Source: Lachnospiraceae bacterium OM04-12BH (GTDB lineage Bacteria > Bacillota > Clostridia > Lachnospirales > Lachnospiraceae). From it: DNA of 64,000 nt. The stretch is from contig QULQ01000003.1 of assembly GCA_003490145.1 (NCBI GenBank), positions 62,001 through 126,000 on the forward strand, in the 5' to 3' direction. Positions within the stretch are counted from its first letter, which is position 1. The number at the start of each line of letters is the position of its first letter. The notes under the pieces are model-generated. The model worked only from the letters and a program-made list of their open reading frames with translations, searched no databases and was not told the origin of the DNA. A program made the translations under genes and the position numbers. This document shows positions 1 to 9,801 of the stretch, piece by piece.

Positions 1-1
1 G

Positions 2-244
2 ATCGAGGCAAATGAAGCGTTCGCAGCACAGTCCGTAGCCGTAGGACATGACCTTGGCTTTGATATGGACAAGCTTAATGTAAACGGTGGTGCTATTGCA
101 CTGGGACACCCGGTAGGAGCATCAGGCTGCCGTATTCTGGTTACCCTGCTTCATGAGATGGCAAAGAGAGATGCAAAGAAGGGACTTGCAACACTGTGCG
201 TTGGCGGTGGTATGGGCTGCTCCGCCATCGTCACAAGAGATTAG
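2..244 (+). CDS. Acetyl-CoA acetyltransferase (thiolase), C-terminal part
   Basis: The reading frame is open from the left edge and ends at TAG 242-244, giving the last 80 residues of a thiolase. Visible family features are the [17 protein letters not shown] stretch carrying the catalytic histidine and the C-terminal CVGGGMGC motif carrying the second active-site cysteine. Enzymes of this family condense two acetyl-CoA to acetoacetyl-CoA (butyrate/ketone pathway) or run the reverse reaction. The N-terminal nucleophilic cysteine lies outside the window, so the exact substrate cannot be judged. gatC starts 31 bases later with no terminator between them, so some read-through is possible. Confidence 0.93.
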   Translation: MEANEAFAAQSVAVGHDLGFDMDKLNVNGGAIALGHPVGASGCRILVTLLHEMAKRDAKKGLATLCVGGGMGCSAIVTRD

Positions 245-275
245 TATCTGAAGTTTTTTGAAAGGAAAGAAAAAC

Positions 276-569
276 GTGGCAAATATCATTTCAGACGAAA
301 CCATTGATTATGTAGGAATCCTTGCCAAGCTTGAGCTTTCTGAAGAAGAGAAGGAGCAGGCCAAGAAGGATATGGGAAGCATGCTTGATTATATTGACAA
401 GCTTTCCGAACTGGATACCGAAGGAGTAGAGCCCATGTCCCATGTGTTCCATGTCAGCAACGTATTCCGTGAGGACGTGGTGACCAATGGAGATGACAGG
501 GAAGCCATCCTGAAAAATGCGCCGGAAGAAAAAGACGGGATGTTCGTAGTACCCCGTACATTTGAATAG
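276..569 (+). CDS. gatC: Asp-tRNA(Asn)/Glu-tRNA(Gln) amidotransferase subunit C
   Basis: This small subunit (97 residues) bridges GatA and GatB in the amidotransferase that converts mis-acylated Asp-tRNA(Asn) or Glu-tRNA(Gln). The pattern [17 protein letters not shown] at the N-terminus and [16 protein letters not shown] in the middle is typical of GatC. I chose the GTG at 276 because AAAGGAAAG (261-269) sits at the right distance; a TTG at 258 would add six residues with no ribosome site. It is followed directly by gatA and gatB in the usual operon order CAB. Confidence 0.93.
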   Translation: MANIISDETIDYVGILAKLELSEEEKEQAKKDMGSMLDYIDKLSELDTEGVEPMSHVFHVSNVFREDVVTNGDDREAILKNAPEEKDGMFVVPRTFE

Positions 570-583
570 GAGGACGGCAGAAT

Positions 584-2044
584 ATGAGTATATTAAGCAT
601 GACTGCCGTAGAGCTTGCAGCGGCGATCAAAAAGCATGAAGTTACCGTTAAGGAAGCCGTAGAGGCAGTCCTTGACAATATTGAGAAAAAGGAAGACACC
701 TATCACTGCTATGTGACCGTAGACAGGGAAAGCGCTTTAAAGCAGGCAGAGGAGATCCAGAAAAAGATTGATGACGGAACGTTAAGCGGATCTCTTGCCG
801 GTGTGCCGGTAGCCATCAAGGACAATATGTGTACTGAGGGACTGCTGACAACCTGCTCATCTAAGATCCTTTATAATTTCGTACCAACCTTTACCTCAGA
901 GGCAGTTTTAAACCTTCAGAAGGCAGGGGCTGTGATCCTTGGCAAGACTAATATGGACGAATTTGCCATGGGCTCCACTACAGAAACTTCTGCATATGGT
1001 GTGACAAGAAATCCCTGGAACCCGGAGCATGTACCGGGTGGATCCTCCGGTGGAAGTGCGGCAGCAGTGGCAGCAGAGGAATGCTTCTATGCCCTTGGCT
1101 CTGACACCGGCGGTTCGATCAGACAGCCCGCATCCTTCTGTGGTGTTGTGGGGCTGAAGCCTACCTATGGTACGGTGTCCCGTTACGGTCTGATCGCCTA
1201 TGGTTCCTCACTTGACCAGATCGGACCCCTCTGCAAGGATGTGACAGACTGTGCGACCATTCTGGAAGCGATCGCGTCCCATGACAGCAAGGATTCCACT
1301 TCCGTAGAAAGACTGGATACTGACTTTACCTCTGCGCTCGTAGAGGATGTAAAGGGAATGAAGATCGGTATTCCGAGAGATTACTTTGGAGAGGGTCTAA
1401 ATCCCGAAGTAAAGGAAGCCGTCCTGAGAGCAGCAGAGGTTCTGAAGGAAAAAGGAGCCATCGTAGAAGAATTTGACTTAAGCCTGGTGGAATATGCGAT
1501 CCCCACCTATTATACGATCGCAGCAGCAGAAGCCAGCTCCAACCTGGAGCGGTTTGACGGCATCAAATACGGATACCGTACCGAAGAATATCAGGGACTT
1601 CACAATATGTACAAGAAATCCCGTTCTGAGGGCTTCGGTGCTGAGGTAAAGAGAAGAATCATGCTGGGAAGCTTTGTACTGAGCTCCGGCTATTATGATG
1701 CTTATTATCTGAAGGCACTGCGTGTGAAGGCACTGATTAAAAAGGCCTTTGACGAAGCCTTTGCCAAATATGATGTGATCCTTGGTCCGGTAGCACCCAC
1801 TACCGCACCGAAGATAGGAGAAAGCTTAAGTGATCCGATCCAGATGTACCTTGGAGATATTTACACTATTTCCATCAATCTGGCCGGACTGCCCGGACTT
1901 TCCATTCCCTGCGGCACAGACAGCAAGGGCCTGCCGATCGGCATGCAGCTTATCGGTGACTGCTTCAAGGAGAAGAATCTGATCCGTGCAGCTTATACCT
2001 ATGAAAAAGCAAGAGGTGCATTTGTAAGGAAGGAGGAGAACTGA
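584..2044 (+). CDS. gatA: Asp-tRNA(Asn)/Glu-tRNA(Gln) amidotransferase subunit A
   Basis: This is the glutaminase subunit of GatCAB (486 residues, full length). It releases ammonia from glutamine and channels it to GatB. The amidase signature is clear: the catalytic lysine in GVPVAIKDNM, the glycine/serine-rich segment PGGSSGGSAAAVAA and the nucleophile region GSDTGGSIRQPASFCG. It starts at ATG 584 behind AGGAGG, 14 bases after gatC, and stops one base before gatB begins, so the three genes are a tight operon and probably translationally coupled. Confidence 0.97.
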   Translation: MSILSMTAVELAAAIKKHEVTVKEAVEAVLDNIEKKEDTYHCYVTVDRESALKQAEEIQKKIDDGTLSGSLAGVPVAIKDNMCTEGLLTTCSSKILYNFVPTFTSEAVLNLQKAGAVILGKTNMDEFAMGSTTETSAYGVTRNPWNPEHVPGGSSGGSAAAVAAEECFYALGSDTGGSIRQPASFCGVVGLKPTYGTVSRYGLIAYGSSLDQIGPLCKDVTDCATILEAIASHDSKDSTSVERLDTDFTSALVEDVKGMKIGIPRDYFGEGLNPEVKEAVLRAAEVLKEKGAIVEEFDLSLVEYAIPTYYTIAAAEASSNLERFDGIKYGYRTEEYQGLHNMYKKSRSEGFGAEVKRRIMLGSFVLSSGYYDAYYLKALRVKALIKKAFDEAFAKYDVILGPVAPTTAPKIGESLSDPIQMYLGDIYTISINLAGLPGLSIPCGTDSKGLPIGMQLIGDCFKEKNLIRAAYTYEKARGAFVRKEEN

Positions 2045-2045
2045 C

Positions 2046-3476
2046 ATGGAAAAGCAATATGAAACCGTCATCGGTCTGGAAGTGCATGTAGAGCTGGCAA
2101 CGAAGACCAAGATTTTCTGTGGATGTTCCACAGCCTTCGGTGGTGCTCCCAATACCCATACCTGTCCGGTCTGTACCGGTATGCCGGGATCCCTTCCTGT
2201 GCTGAACAAGCAGGTGCTGGAGTATGCAGTGGCAGTAGGACTTGCCACAAACTGCGATATTACCAGATATTGTAAATTTGACAGAAAGAACTATTTTTAT
2301 CCGGATAACCCGCAGAACTATCAGATCTCCCAGCTGTATCTGCCGATCTGCCGCAATGGTAAGGTAGAGATCGAGACAGAGAAGGGCAAGAAGTATGTGG
2401 GGATCCATGAGATCCATATGGAAGAGGATGCCGGTAAGCTGGTTCATGATGAGTGGAATGACTGTTCTCTTGTGGACTATAACCGTTCCGGTGTGCCGCT
2501 GATTGAGATCGTATCCGAGCCTGACATGAGAAGTGCAGAAGAAGTGATCGCCTATCTGGAGAAGCTCCGTATGACGATTCAGTATCTTGGTGCATCTGAC
2601 TGTAAGCTGCAGGAAGGCTCCATGCGTGCCGATGTCAATCTTTCCATCAGGGAGGCTGGAGCGGCAGAATTTGGTACCCGTACCGAGATGAAGAATCTGA
2701 ACTCCTTCAAGGCTATCGCCAGGGCGATTGAAGGAGAAAGAGAACGTCAGATCGACCTTCTTGAATCCGGAGAAAAGGTCATCCAGGAGACAAGACGCTG
2801 GGATGACAATAAGGGTGAATCCTATGCCATGAGAAGCAAGGAGGACGCCCAGGATTACCGTTATTTCCCAGATCCTGATCTGGTACCGATAGAGGTTGAT
2901 GAAGCATTCCTTGACAGGATCAGAGAAAGACAGCCTGAATTCCGCGAAGAAAAGATGGCAAGATATAAAGAAGAGTTTGACATTCCTGAGTATGATATTG
3001 ATATCATCACAGGAAGCAAGCGTATGGCAGACCTGTTTGAGGCTACTGTTGCCCTTGGGGCACAGCCTAAGAAGGTTTCCAACTGGCTGATGGTGGAAAC
3101 GCTCCGTCTTCTGAAAGAAAATGACATGGAGCCGGAGGATATCCGTTTCTCACCGGAGCATCTGGCTGCGCTGATCGCCATGGCAGATAAGAAGGAGATC
3201 AACAGCTCCGTAGCCAAGGAGGTTTTTGAAGAGATCTTCAAAAGTGATGTGGATCCTGCGAAGTACGTAGAGGAAAAAGGCTTAAAGACCGTCAATGACG
3301 AAGGGGCTCTGCGAAAGACTGTAGAGGAAGTGATCGCAAATAATCCCCAGTCTGTGCAGGACTATAAGAGCGGCAAGGAAAAAGCGATCGGCTTTCTGGT
3401 CGGACAGACCATGAAAGCCATGAAGGGCAAGGCAGATCCTGGCATGATCAACAAGATGCTGAAGGAACTGCTGTAG
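2046..3476 (+). CDS. gatB: Asp-tRNA(Asn)/Glu-tRNA(Gln) amidotransferase subunit B
   Basis: This is the tRNA-binding and phosphorylating subunit (476 residues). It activates the mis-acylated aspartyl or glutamyl end with ATP and transfers ammonia delivered by GatA. The N-terminus YETVIGLEVHVELATKTKIF, the zinc-type cysteines (CGCS, CPVC) and the C-terminal YqeY-like tail ending in GKADPGMINKMLKELL are family hallmarks. The AGGAGG site lies inside the end of gatA. Because glnS is also present in this window (13.6 kb), the complex is likely needed at least for Asn-tRNA; whether it also serves Gln-tRNA cannot be told here. Confidence 0.97.
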   Translation: MEKQYETVIGLEVHVELATKTKIFCGCSTAFGGAPNTHTCPVCTGMPGSLPVLNKQVLEYAVAVGLATNCDITRYCKFDRKNYFYPDNPQNYQISQLYLPICRNGKVEIETEKGKKYVGIHEIHMEEDAGKLVHDEWNDCSLVDYNRSGVPLIEIVSEPDMRSAEEVIAYLEKLRMTIQYLGASDCKLQEGSMRADVNLSIREAGAAEFGTRTEMKNLNSFKAIARAIEGERERQIDLLESGEKVIQETRRWDDNKGESYAMRSKEDAQDYRYFPDPDLVPIEVDEAFLDRIRERQPEFREEKMARYKEEFDIPEYDIDIITGSKRMADLFEATVALGAQPKKVSNWLMVETLRLLKENDMEPEDIRFSPEHLAALIAMADKKEINSSVAKEVFEEIFKSDVDPAKYVEEKGLKTVNDEGALRKTVEEVIANNPQSVQDYKSGKEKAIGFLVGQTMKAMKGKADPGMINKMLKELL

Positions 3477-3489
3477 AAAAGATTAAAAG

Positions 3490-3526
3490 GAAGGCACTGC
3501 CTGGTTGGTGGTGACCTTCTTTTTTA
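3490..3526 (+). terminator. Rho-independent terminator after gatB
   Basis: The arms GAAGGCAC (3490-3497) and GTGACCTTC (3511-3519) pair with one bulged A, followed by TTTTTTATTTT. It closes the gatCAB transcript just before the promoter of the next gene. Confidence 0.6.
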
Positions 3527-3534
3527 TTTTCTTC

Positions 3535-3563
3535 TTGCCTTTAAAAAAGGAATGTGCTAGAAT
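3535..3563 (+). promoter_or_regulatory. SigA-type promoter for the ACT-hom-lysC group
   Basis: TTGCCT (3535-3540), a 17-base spacer and TAGAAT (3558-3563), with a TGC extension before the -10. It points at the ACT-domain gene starting at 3612. Confidence 0.6.
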
Positions 3564-3611
3564 ATCCCTCGGTGACGTACAAATGTCTTTTATAGAAGGA
3601 CGAGAACATTC

Positions 3612-4049
3612 ATGGGAAACAGATTTTATGTCGTAAAGGAGCAGGCGGTGCCTGAGGTGCTTTTAAAGGTAGTGGAAGCCAAGAAGCTGCTCGACAGCGG
3701 CAGAGCGCACACGGTCAATGAAGCAGCCGATCAGGTGGGAATCAGCCGGAGCTCTTTTTACAAGTACAAGGAAGACATCTTTGAGTTCCATGAGCATTCT
3801 CAGGGAACGACGATCACACTTACCTTTCAGATGGAGGATGAGCCGGGGCTTCTCTCCGATGTGCTGAAGATCATCGCACAGTTCGGAGCCAACATCCTGA
3901 CGATCCATCAGAGTATTCCGATCAGTGGCGTGGCATCTTTAAGCCTCAGTATACAGGTTCTCCCGACCACAGGAGATGTTTCTGATATGCTGGAAGCCAT
4001 GGAAGCGCAGAAGGGTGTCAGAAATGTAAAACTTTTAGCGAAAGAATAA
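3612..4049 (+). CDS. ACT domain-containing protein (UPF0735/PheB-like)
   Basis: This 145-residue cytoplasmic protein has two parts. Residues about 20-55 form a helix-turn-helix-like segment (VNEAADQVGISRSSFYKYK), and residues about 68-143 form an ACT domain (TLTFQMEDEPGLLSDVL onward), a fold that usually binds amino acids. Members of this family commonly sit beside homoserine dehydrogenase in Clostridia, as here, where hom follows 53 bases later. The arrangement suggests an amino-acid-sensing regulator of the threonine/methionine branch, but no function is proven by the sequence. The intergenic gap to hom contains a short perfect hairpin (TGCAGGA/TCCTGCA, 4060-4075) without a U-run. Confidence 0.88.
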   Translation: MGNRFYVVKEQAVPEVLLKVVEAKKLLDSGRAHTVNEAADQVGISRSSFYKYKEDIFEFHEHSQGTTITLTFQMEDEPGLLSDVLKIIAQFGANILTIHQSIPISGVASLSLSIQVLPTTGDVSDMLEAMEAQKGVRNVKLLAKE

Positions 4050-4102
4050 TTTAGGCTGCTGCAGGAAATCCTGCATGAGTCTCACAAAGAAAGGAAACGA
4101 AT

Positions 4103-5305
4103 ATGATACAGGTAGCAGTGTTAGGATACGGTACCGTAGGAAGCGGTGTAGTAGAGGTTATTGAAAAGAACAAGGCTGAGATCAACAAGAAGTCCGGAGA
4201 GGAACTGAATGTAAAATACATTCTGGATCTGAGGGATTTCCCGGGAGATCCTTATGAGGATAAGGTGGTGCACGATGTTAATATGATCCTGGATGATCCG
4301 GAAGTAAAGATCATCTGTGAGACCATGGGAGGCTTAAAGCCTGCCTATGACTTTACAAAGAAGGCCCTGAGTCTTGGCAAGAGTGTCTGCACCTCCAATA
4401 AGGAGCTGGTTGCTGCCCATGGACCTGAGCTGATCCGTGTGGCACATGAGAACAAATGCAACTACCTCTTTGAGGCCAGTGTAGGCGGCGGTATCCCGAT
4501 CATCCGTCCCCTGAACTACTCCCTGACAGCAGAGAAGATCGATGCTATCACCGGTATCCTGAACGGAACTACCAACTACATCCTGACCAAGATGGACAGA
4601 GAGGGTGCAGATTTTGAGGCTGTTTTGAAGGAAGCTCAGGAAAAGGGCTATGCAGAGAGAAATCCGGAGGCTGACGTGGAAGGCTATGATGCCTGCCGTA
4701 AGATCGCCATCCTTTCATCTCTGATGTGCTGCAAAAATGTAAAATATGAAGAGATCTATACAGAGGGTATCACGAAGATCACAGCAACAGACTTCGTTTA
4801 TGCAAGGGCTATGGGTAGAACCATCAAGCTTCTGGCACAGAGCAAGGAAGTAGACGGAAAGCTTTTTGCCATGGTAGCACCGTTCATGATCAGCCGTGAC
4901 AATCCGCTTTATATGGTAAATGATGTATTTAACGCAGTCTGCGTACACGGTAATATGCTGGGCGATTCCATGTACTATGGTAAGGGAGCAGGAAAGCTTC
5001 CCACTGCAAGTGCTGTCGTATCTGACGTTGTTGACTGTGCAAGACATATTGGTAAGGTGATCATGTGCTTCTGGGATGATGAGGATGTGAAGGTTTCTGA
5101 TGTCAGTGAGGCAAGAAGGGCATTTTTCGTCAGAGTGGATGTGGCAAAAGAAAAAGAAGCCATTGATACCTTCAAATCCGTCAGAGTCATTGAAGCAGAT
5201 GTGGAGGGTGAGTTTGCATTCGTGACCGATGTGATGAGTGAAAAGGAATTTAATGAAAAAGCAGATGCAGTAGGCATCATCAGCCGTATCAGGATGGAAG
5301 CATAA
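4103..5305 (+). CDS. hom: Homoserine dehydrogenase
   Basis: It reduces aspartate semialdehyde to homoserine, the branch point to threonine and methionine. The 400-residue protein starts with the NAD(P)-binding motif GYGTVGSG, has the nucleotide-domain segment CTSNKELVAAHG, and the catalytic region GGIPIIRPLNYSL, GILNGTTNYILT and GYDACRKIAIL. The C-terminal roughly 80 residues form an ACT-like regulatory domain, so feedback by threonine is likely. AAAGGAAACG precedes ATG 4103. It lies between its ACT-domain neighbour and aspartokinase, the enzyme two steps upstream. Confidence 0.96.
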   Translation: MIQVAVLGYGTVGSGVVEVIEKNKAEINKKSGEELNVKYILDLRDFPGDPYEDKVVHDVNMILDDPEVKIICETMGGLKPAYDFTKKALSLGKSVCTSNKELVAAHGPELIRVAHENKCNYLFEASVGGGIPIIRPLNYSLTAEKIDAITGILNGTTNYILTKMDREGADFEAVLKEAQEKGYAERNPEADVEGYDACRKIAILSSLMCCKNVKYEEIYTEGITKITATDFVYARAMGRTIKLLAQSKEVDGKLFAMVAPFMISRDNPLYMVNDVFNAVCVHGNMLGDSMYYGKGAGKLPTASAVVSDVVDCARHIGKVIMCFWDDEDVKVSDVSEARRAFFVRVDVAKEKEAIDTFKSVRVIEADVEGEFAFVTDVMSEKEFNEKADAVGIISRIRMEA

Positions 5306-5364
5306 GATATATCCTGTGAAAACAGGTACGGGATCGAAGATTTCGAAAATGAGGAGAATGGAAA

Positions 5365-6684
5365 ATGAAAAAGGTAGTTAAGTTTGGAGGAAGCTCTCTG
5401 GCGAGCGCAGAACAGTTTCAGAAGGTAGCAGATATCATCCATGCGGATCCGGAACGCAGATATGTGGTTCCTTCAGCCCCGGGAAAGCGTTTTTCAGGGG
5501 ATACCAAGGTAACGGATATGCTTTATAGCTGCTATCATCTGGCAGAAGAGGGCGCAGATTTCAAGAAAGAGCTGAAAGCCATTGCAGAAAGATACCAGGA
5601 GATCATCGATGGACTTTCTCTTTCCCTGTCTCTGGCAGATGAGTTTAAGCTGATCGAGAAGAACTTTAAAGAAAAGACCGGCGAGAATTATGCGGCTTCC
5701 CGTGGAGAATATCTGAACGGTATTATCATAGCAGCATACCTTGGCTATGAATTTATTGATTCCGCTGAAGTAATCCGTTTTAAAGACAATGGTGAATTTG
5801 ATGCTGAAGTAACCAATGAGATATTAAGCGTAAGACTGCAGGATGTGGAAAAGGCTGTTGTGCCCGGCTTTTACGGTGCCTACGCAGACGGCAGGGTAAA
5901 GACCTTTTCAAGAGGCGGTTCGGATGTGACAGGTTCTATCGTGGCAAGGGCTGTCAAGGCAGATGTATATGAAAACTGGACAGATGTATCCGGCTTCCTG
6001 ATCGCAGATCCCAGGATCATCGACCAGCCGGAAGCTATTGAAACTATCACCTACAGAGAACTGAGGGAGCTTTCCTACATGGGAGCCAGCGTTCTCCATG
6101 AGGATGCAATCTTTCCGGTAAGAAGAGAGGGGATCCCGATCAACATCCGCAATACCAACAGTCCGGAGGATACAGGAACCTGGATCGTGGAAAGCACCTG
6201 CCAGAAGTGCAGGTACACCATTACCGGTGTAGCCGGAAAGAAGGGGTTCTGTTCTGTTAATATTGAAAAGGCCATGATGAATTCTGAGATAGGCTTTGGA
6301 CGCAAAGTACTGCAGGCCTTTGAGGACAATGGTATTTCTTTTGAGCATATCCCGTCCGGCATCGATACCCTGACCGTATTTGTTCATCAGGATGAGTTCA
6401 TGGATAAGGAACAGAAGGTGGTTTCTGCCATCCACAGACTGGCAGACCCTGATTCCATTGATATTGAAGCTGATCTGGCGCTGATCGCTGTTGTAGGACG
6501 CGGCATGAAGTCCACAAGAGGAACCGCCGGCAGGATCTTCTCCGCACTGGCACATGCCAATGTCAATGTCAAGATGATCGACCAGGGCTCCAGTGAGCTG
6601 AATATCATCATCGGTGTTGCCAATGATGACTTCGAGACAGCCATCAAGGCGATCTACGATATTTTCGTAGTAGCAAGGATCTGA
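5365..6684 (+). CDS. lysC: Aspartate kinase
   Basis: This 439-residue enzyme phosphorylates aspartate, the first step towards lysine, threonine and methionine. KVVKFGGSSLA at the N-terminus is the ATP/aspartate-binding signature, and FSRGGSDVTGSIVARA continues the kinase domain. Residues from about 300 carry two ACT domains, ending with the typical VNVKMIDQGSSELNIIIGV segment that binds the feedback effector. AGGAG precedes ATG 5365. No lysine riboswitch is visible in the 59-base gap after hom. It ends one base before the convergent gene on the other strand. Confidence 0.95.
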   Translation: MKKVVKFGGSSLASAEQFQKVADIIHADPERRYVVPSAPGKRFSGDTKVTDMLYSCYHLAEEGADFKKELKAIAERYQEIIDGLSLSLSLADEFKLIEKNFKEKTGENYAASRGEYLNGIIIAAYLGYEFIDSAEVIRFKDNGEFDAEVTNEILSVRLQDVEKAVVPGFYGAYADGRVKTFSRGGSDVTGSIVARAVKADVYENWTDVSGFLIADPRIIDQPEAIETITYRELRELSYMGASVLHEDAIFPVRREGIPINIRNTNSPEDTGTWIVESTCQKCRYTITGVAGKKGFCSVNIEKAMMNSEIGFGRKVLQAFEDNGISFEHIPSGIDTLTVFVHQDEFMDKEQKVVSAIHRLADPDSIDIEADLALIAVVGRGMKSTRGTAGRIFSALAHANVNVKMIDQGSSELNIIIGVANDDFETAIKAIYDIFVVARI

Positions 6685-6685
6685 G

Positions 6686-7537
6686 TCACTGCAGAACCAT
6701 CGTTTCAAAGGGAATGCTTTCATCGTATAAATAGGAAAGATAAGAAGCTGCCTTATCCATCCGCTGGCTGGTAGAAGCAATTCCAAAGACAGGGATCAGA
6801 CCATGATAGGAATCTGTCTTCTCTATAAAGGGACTGTCTTCTATATAAATACCGACAGGAACAGGCTCCTCCATGTTCTCTGGATGCTTATGTTCCTCGG
6901 CATCTGCTTTGATCACAGCATTGGTGGCATTTTCCATTTTGCTGTAAAACGCTGTGGCTTCCGGATCATCCGAGTCAGCTTCATCAGCCCTGTCGATGGC
7001 AGCCTGGTCTATATAATAGATATTTCCTTCGTAGGCAGCCAGCTCTTCTTCACTTAGGACAGTCCGGAGATCCACCATAAAGCCGCTGATGGAAAGCTTG
7101 TAAAAGACGGCTGAATCAAGGACAAGGGCATCGAAATCATTGGTGGCTGCCTGCGCAATGATCTTCTGATAGGTTGCCATGTCGTACTGTGTGTAGTTCT
7201 TTAAGGAAAGAGTCGTCATCGTATCAATGTAGCATTCATATTTTTCATTATCAAGGTCAGCATATTCACTGAAGGATTCACTGATGGCCGTATCGTTCAG
7301 ATGCTGGGAATTCAGCATCAGTGCATAAAAATTATAGTCCTTTGCTGTGATCATATCATGGATCATGATGGACAGGAAAATAACGGCTGCGATCCCGGCA
7401 ATGAACGGTACCTTATAATAAAACCAGAAATAGGCAAGCCGTTCCTTCGGAGTCATATCCTTTGTTTTTTTCTGCTGTTCCCGGATCTCATCCCGTACAC
7501 CTGTGTACTTTTTCTTCTGTTTCTTTTCACCAAACAT
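6686..7537 (-). CDS. Single-pass membrane protein of unknown function
   Basis: I do not recognise a named family. The 283-residue protein has a basic, charged cytoplasmic N-terminus (residues 1-40, many K/Q/E), one membrane helix at about 47-65 (VPFIAGIAAVIFLSIMIHDM) and a large acidic outside domain without cysteines. This is a type II membrane topology with no cleavable signal. AGAGGA precedes the ATG and a consensus promoter lies upstream. The outside domain could be a substrate- or partner-binding module; the sequence gives no catalytic motif. Its stop is one base from that of lysC, so the two genes converge without a separate terminator. Confidence 0.8.
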   Translation of the reverse strand: MFGEKKQKKKYTGVRDEIREQQKKTKDMTPKERLAYFWFYYKVPFIAGIAAVIFLSIMIHDMITAKDYNFYALMLNSQHLNDTAISESFSEYADLDNEKYECYIDTMTTLSLKNYTQYDMATYQKIIAQAATNDFDALVLDSAVFYKLSISGFMVDLRTVLSEEELAAYEGNIYYIDQAAIDRADEADSDDPEATAFYSKMENATNAVIKADAEEHKHPENMEEPVPVGIYIEDSPFIEKTDSYHGLIPVFGIASTSQRMDKAASYLSYLYDESIPFETMVLQ

Positions 7538-7599
7538 ATAAATTCCTCTGTTTTTCTTGCAATTTTAAAAGAGGTATATTAAAATAGCCTCTAACTCAT

Positions 7600-7628
7600 A
7601 TCATAGCTTTTCAAAAATTGACTGTCAA
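7600..7628 (-). promoter_or_regulatory. Consensus SigA promoter for the 283-residue membrane protein
   Basis: On the minus strand TTGACA (7628-7623), a 17-base spacer and TATGAT (7605-7600). It is a near-perfect vegetative promoter, 63 bases from the start codon. Confidence 0.75.
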
Positions 7629-7700
7629 CGAAACAAAATATGCAATCTGTGAAATTTTCCTAAATTTTCAGACACTAAACTTTCAGATGGGCAGCAGCAC

Positions 7701-7729
7701 TTGCATGTTGACTGAAAATATACTATCAT
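7701..7729 (+). promoter_or_regulatory. Promoter for the DUF6106-like gene
   Basis: TTGCAT (7701-7706), 17 bases and TATCAT (7724-7729), 49 bases before ATG 7778. Between this and the divergent promoter at 7600-7628 nothing else is evident. Confidence 0.5.
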
Positions 7730-7777
7730 TATCGGGTAAGGCTTTGAAACTATATAGAGAAAAGAAAGGCAGATAAA

Positions 7778-8275
7778 ATGAACGAAACCTATGTGGAATG
7801 TCTGGTAAAAAGAAAAACACCGGGATATATGTCCTTTTTAAAGATACTTCTGATCATGCTTACAGTCGGATTTGTCTTGGTTGGCATGGTATTTATCATA
7901 GCACTGATCCCGGCGATCCTGTTTGGTGTTGCAGCTTATTTTGTTTATATGAATACCGATCTCGAGTATGAGTATCTCTATCTTGACAGAGAGCTGACGG
8001 TGGACAAGGTCATGGCCAAGAGCAAGAGAAAGAGAGCTGCGGTTTATTCTCTCGACAAAATGGAAATCGTTGCACCTGTCAAGTCCTGGCACCTGGACAA
8101 TTTCAAAAACAGACAGACCAGTAAGAATGTTGATTACAGCTCCGGAGAAGAGAAACAGCCGGATAAGCGCTTTGTATTTTATTATGAGGGCAATCAGAAG
8201 GTCATTTTCGAGCCCAGTGAGGAAATGGTCAAGGCGATGCAGTTCGTCGCTCCCAGAAAGGTTTTTAAAGATTAA
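7778..8275 (+). CDS. Small membrane protein, DUF6106-like
   Basis: The 165-residue protein has two close hydrophobic segments (about 19-37 and 40-57; FLKILLIMLTVGFVLVGMVF, then an Ala/Phe-rich stretch) followed by a soluble part with basic clusters (KSKRKRAAVYSLDKMEIVAPV). It resembles small Lachnospiraceae proteins annotated as DUF6106, an identification from memory that I hold at moderate confidence. A hairpin-like membrane anchor with a cytoplasmic PH-like or beta-rich tail is plausible, but its role is unknown. GAAAGG precedes ATG 7778. guaB begins 39 bases after its stop with no clear terminator, so they may share a transcript. Confidence 0.78.
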   Translation: MNETYVECLVKRKTPGYMSFLKILLIMLTVGFVLVGMVFIIALIPAILFGVAAYFVYMNTDLEYEYLYLDRELTVDKVMAKSKRKRAAVYSLDKMEIVAPVKSWHLDNFKNRQTSKNVDYSSGEEKQPDKRFVFYYEGNQKVIFEPSEEMVKAMQFVAPRKVFKD

Positions 8276-8287
8276 ATGATCTTTTAA

Positions 8288-9769
<1,482 letters not shown>

Positions 9770-9801
9770 AAATAGAATGCGGCAGAAAAGAGGAGAACAT
9801 C

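Noticed and set aside
5306..5364. Lysine riboswitch before lysC
   Set aside because: Only 59 bases and a trivial CCTGT/ACAGG hairpin are present.
5908..6786. Long minus-strand frame inside lysC
   Set aside because: It lies fully opposite a clear aspartokinase, has no ribosome site and no recognisable protein character.
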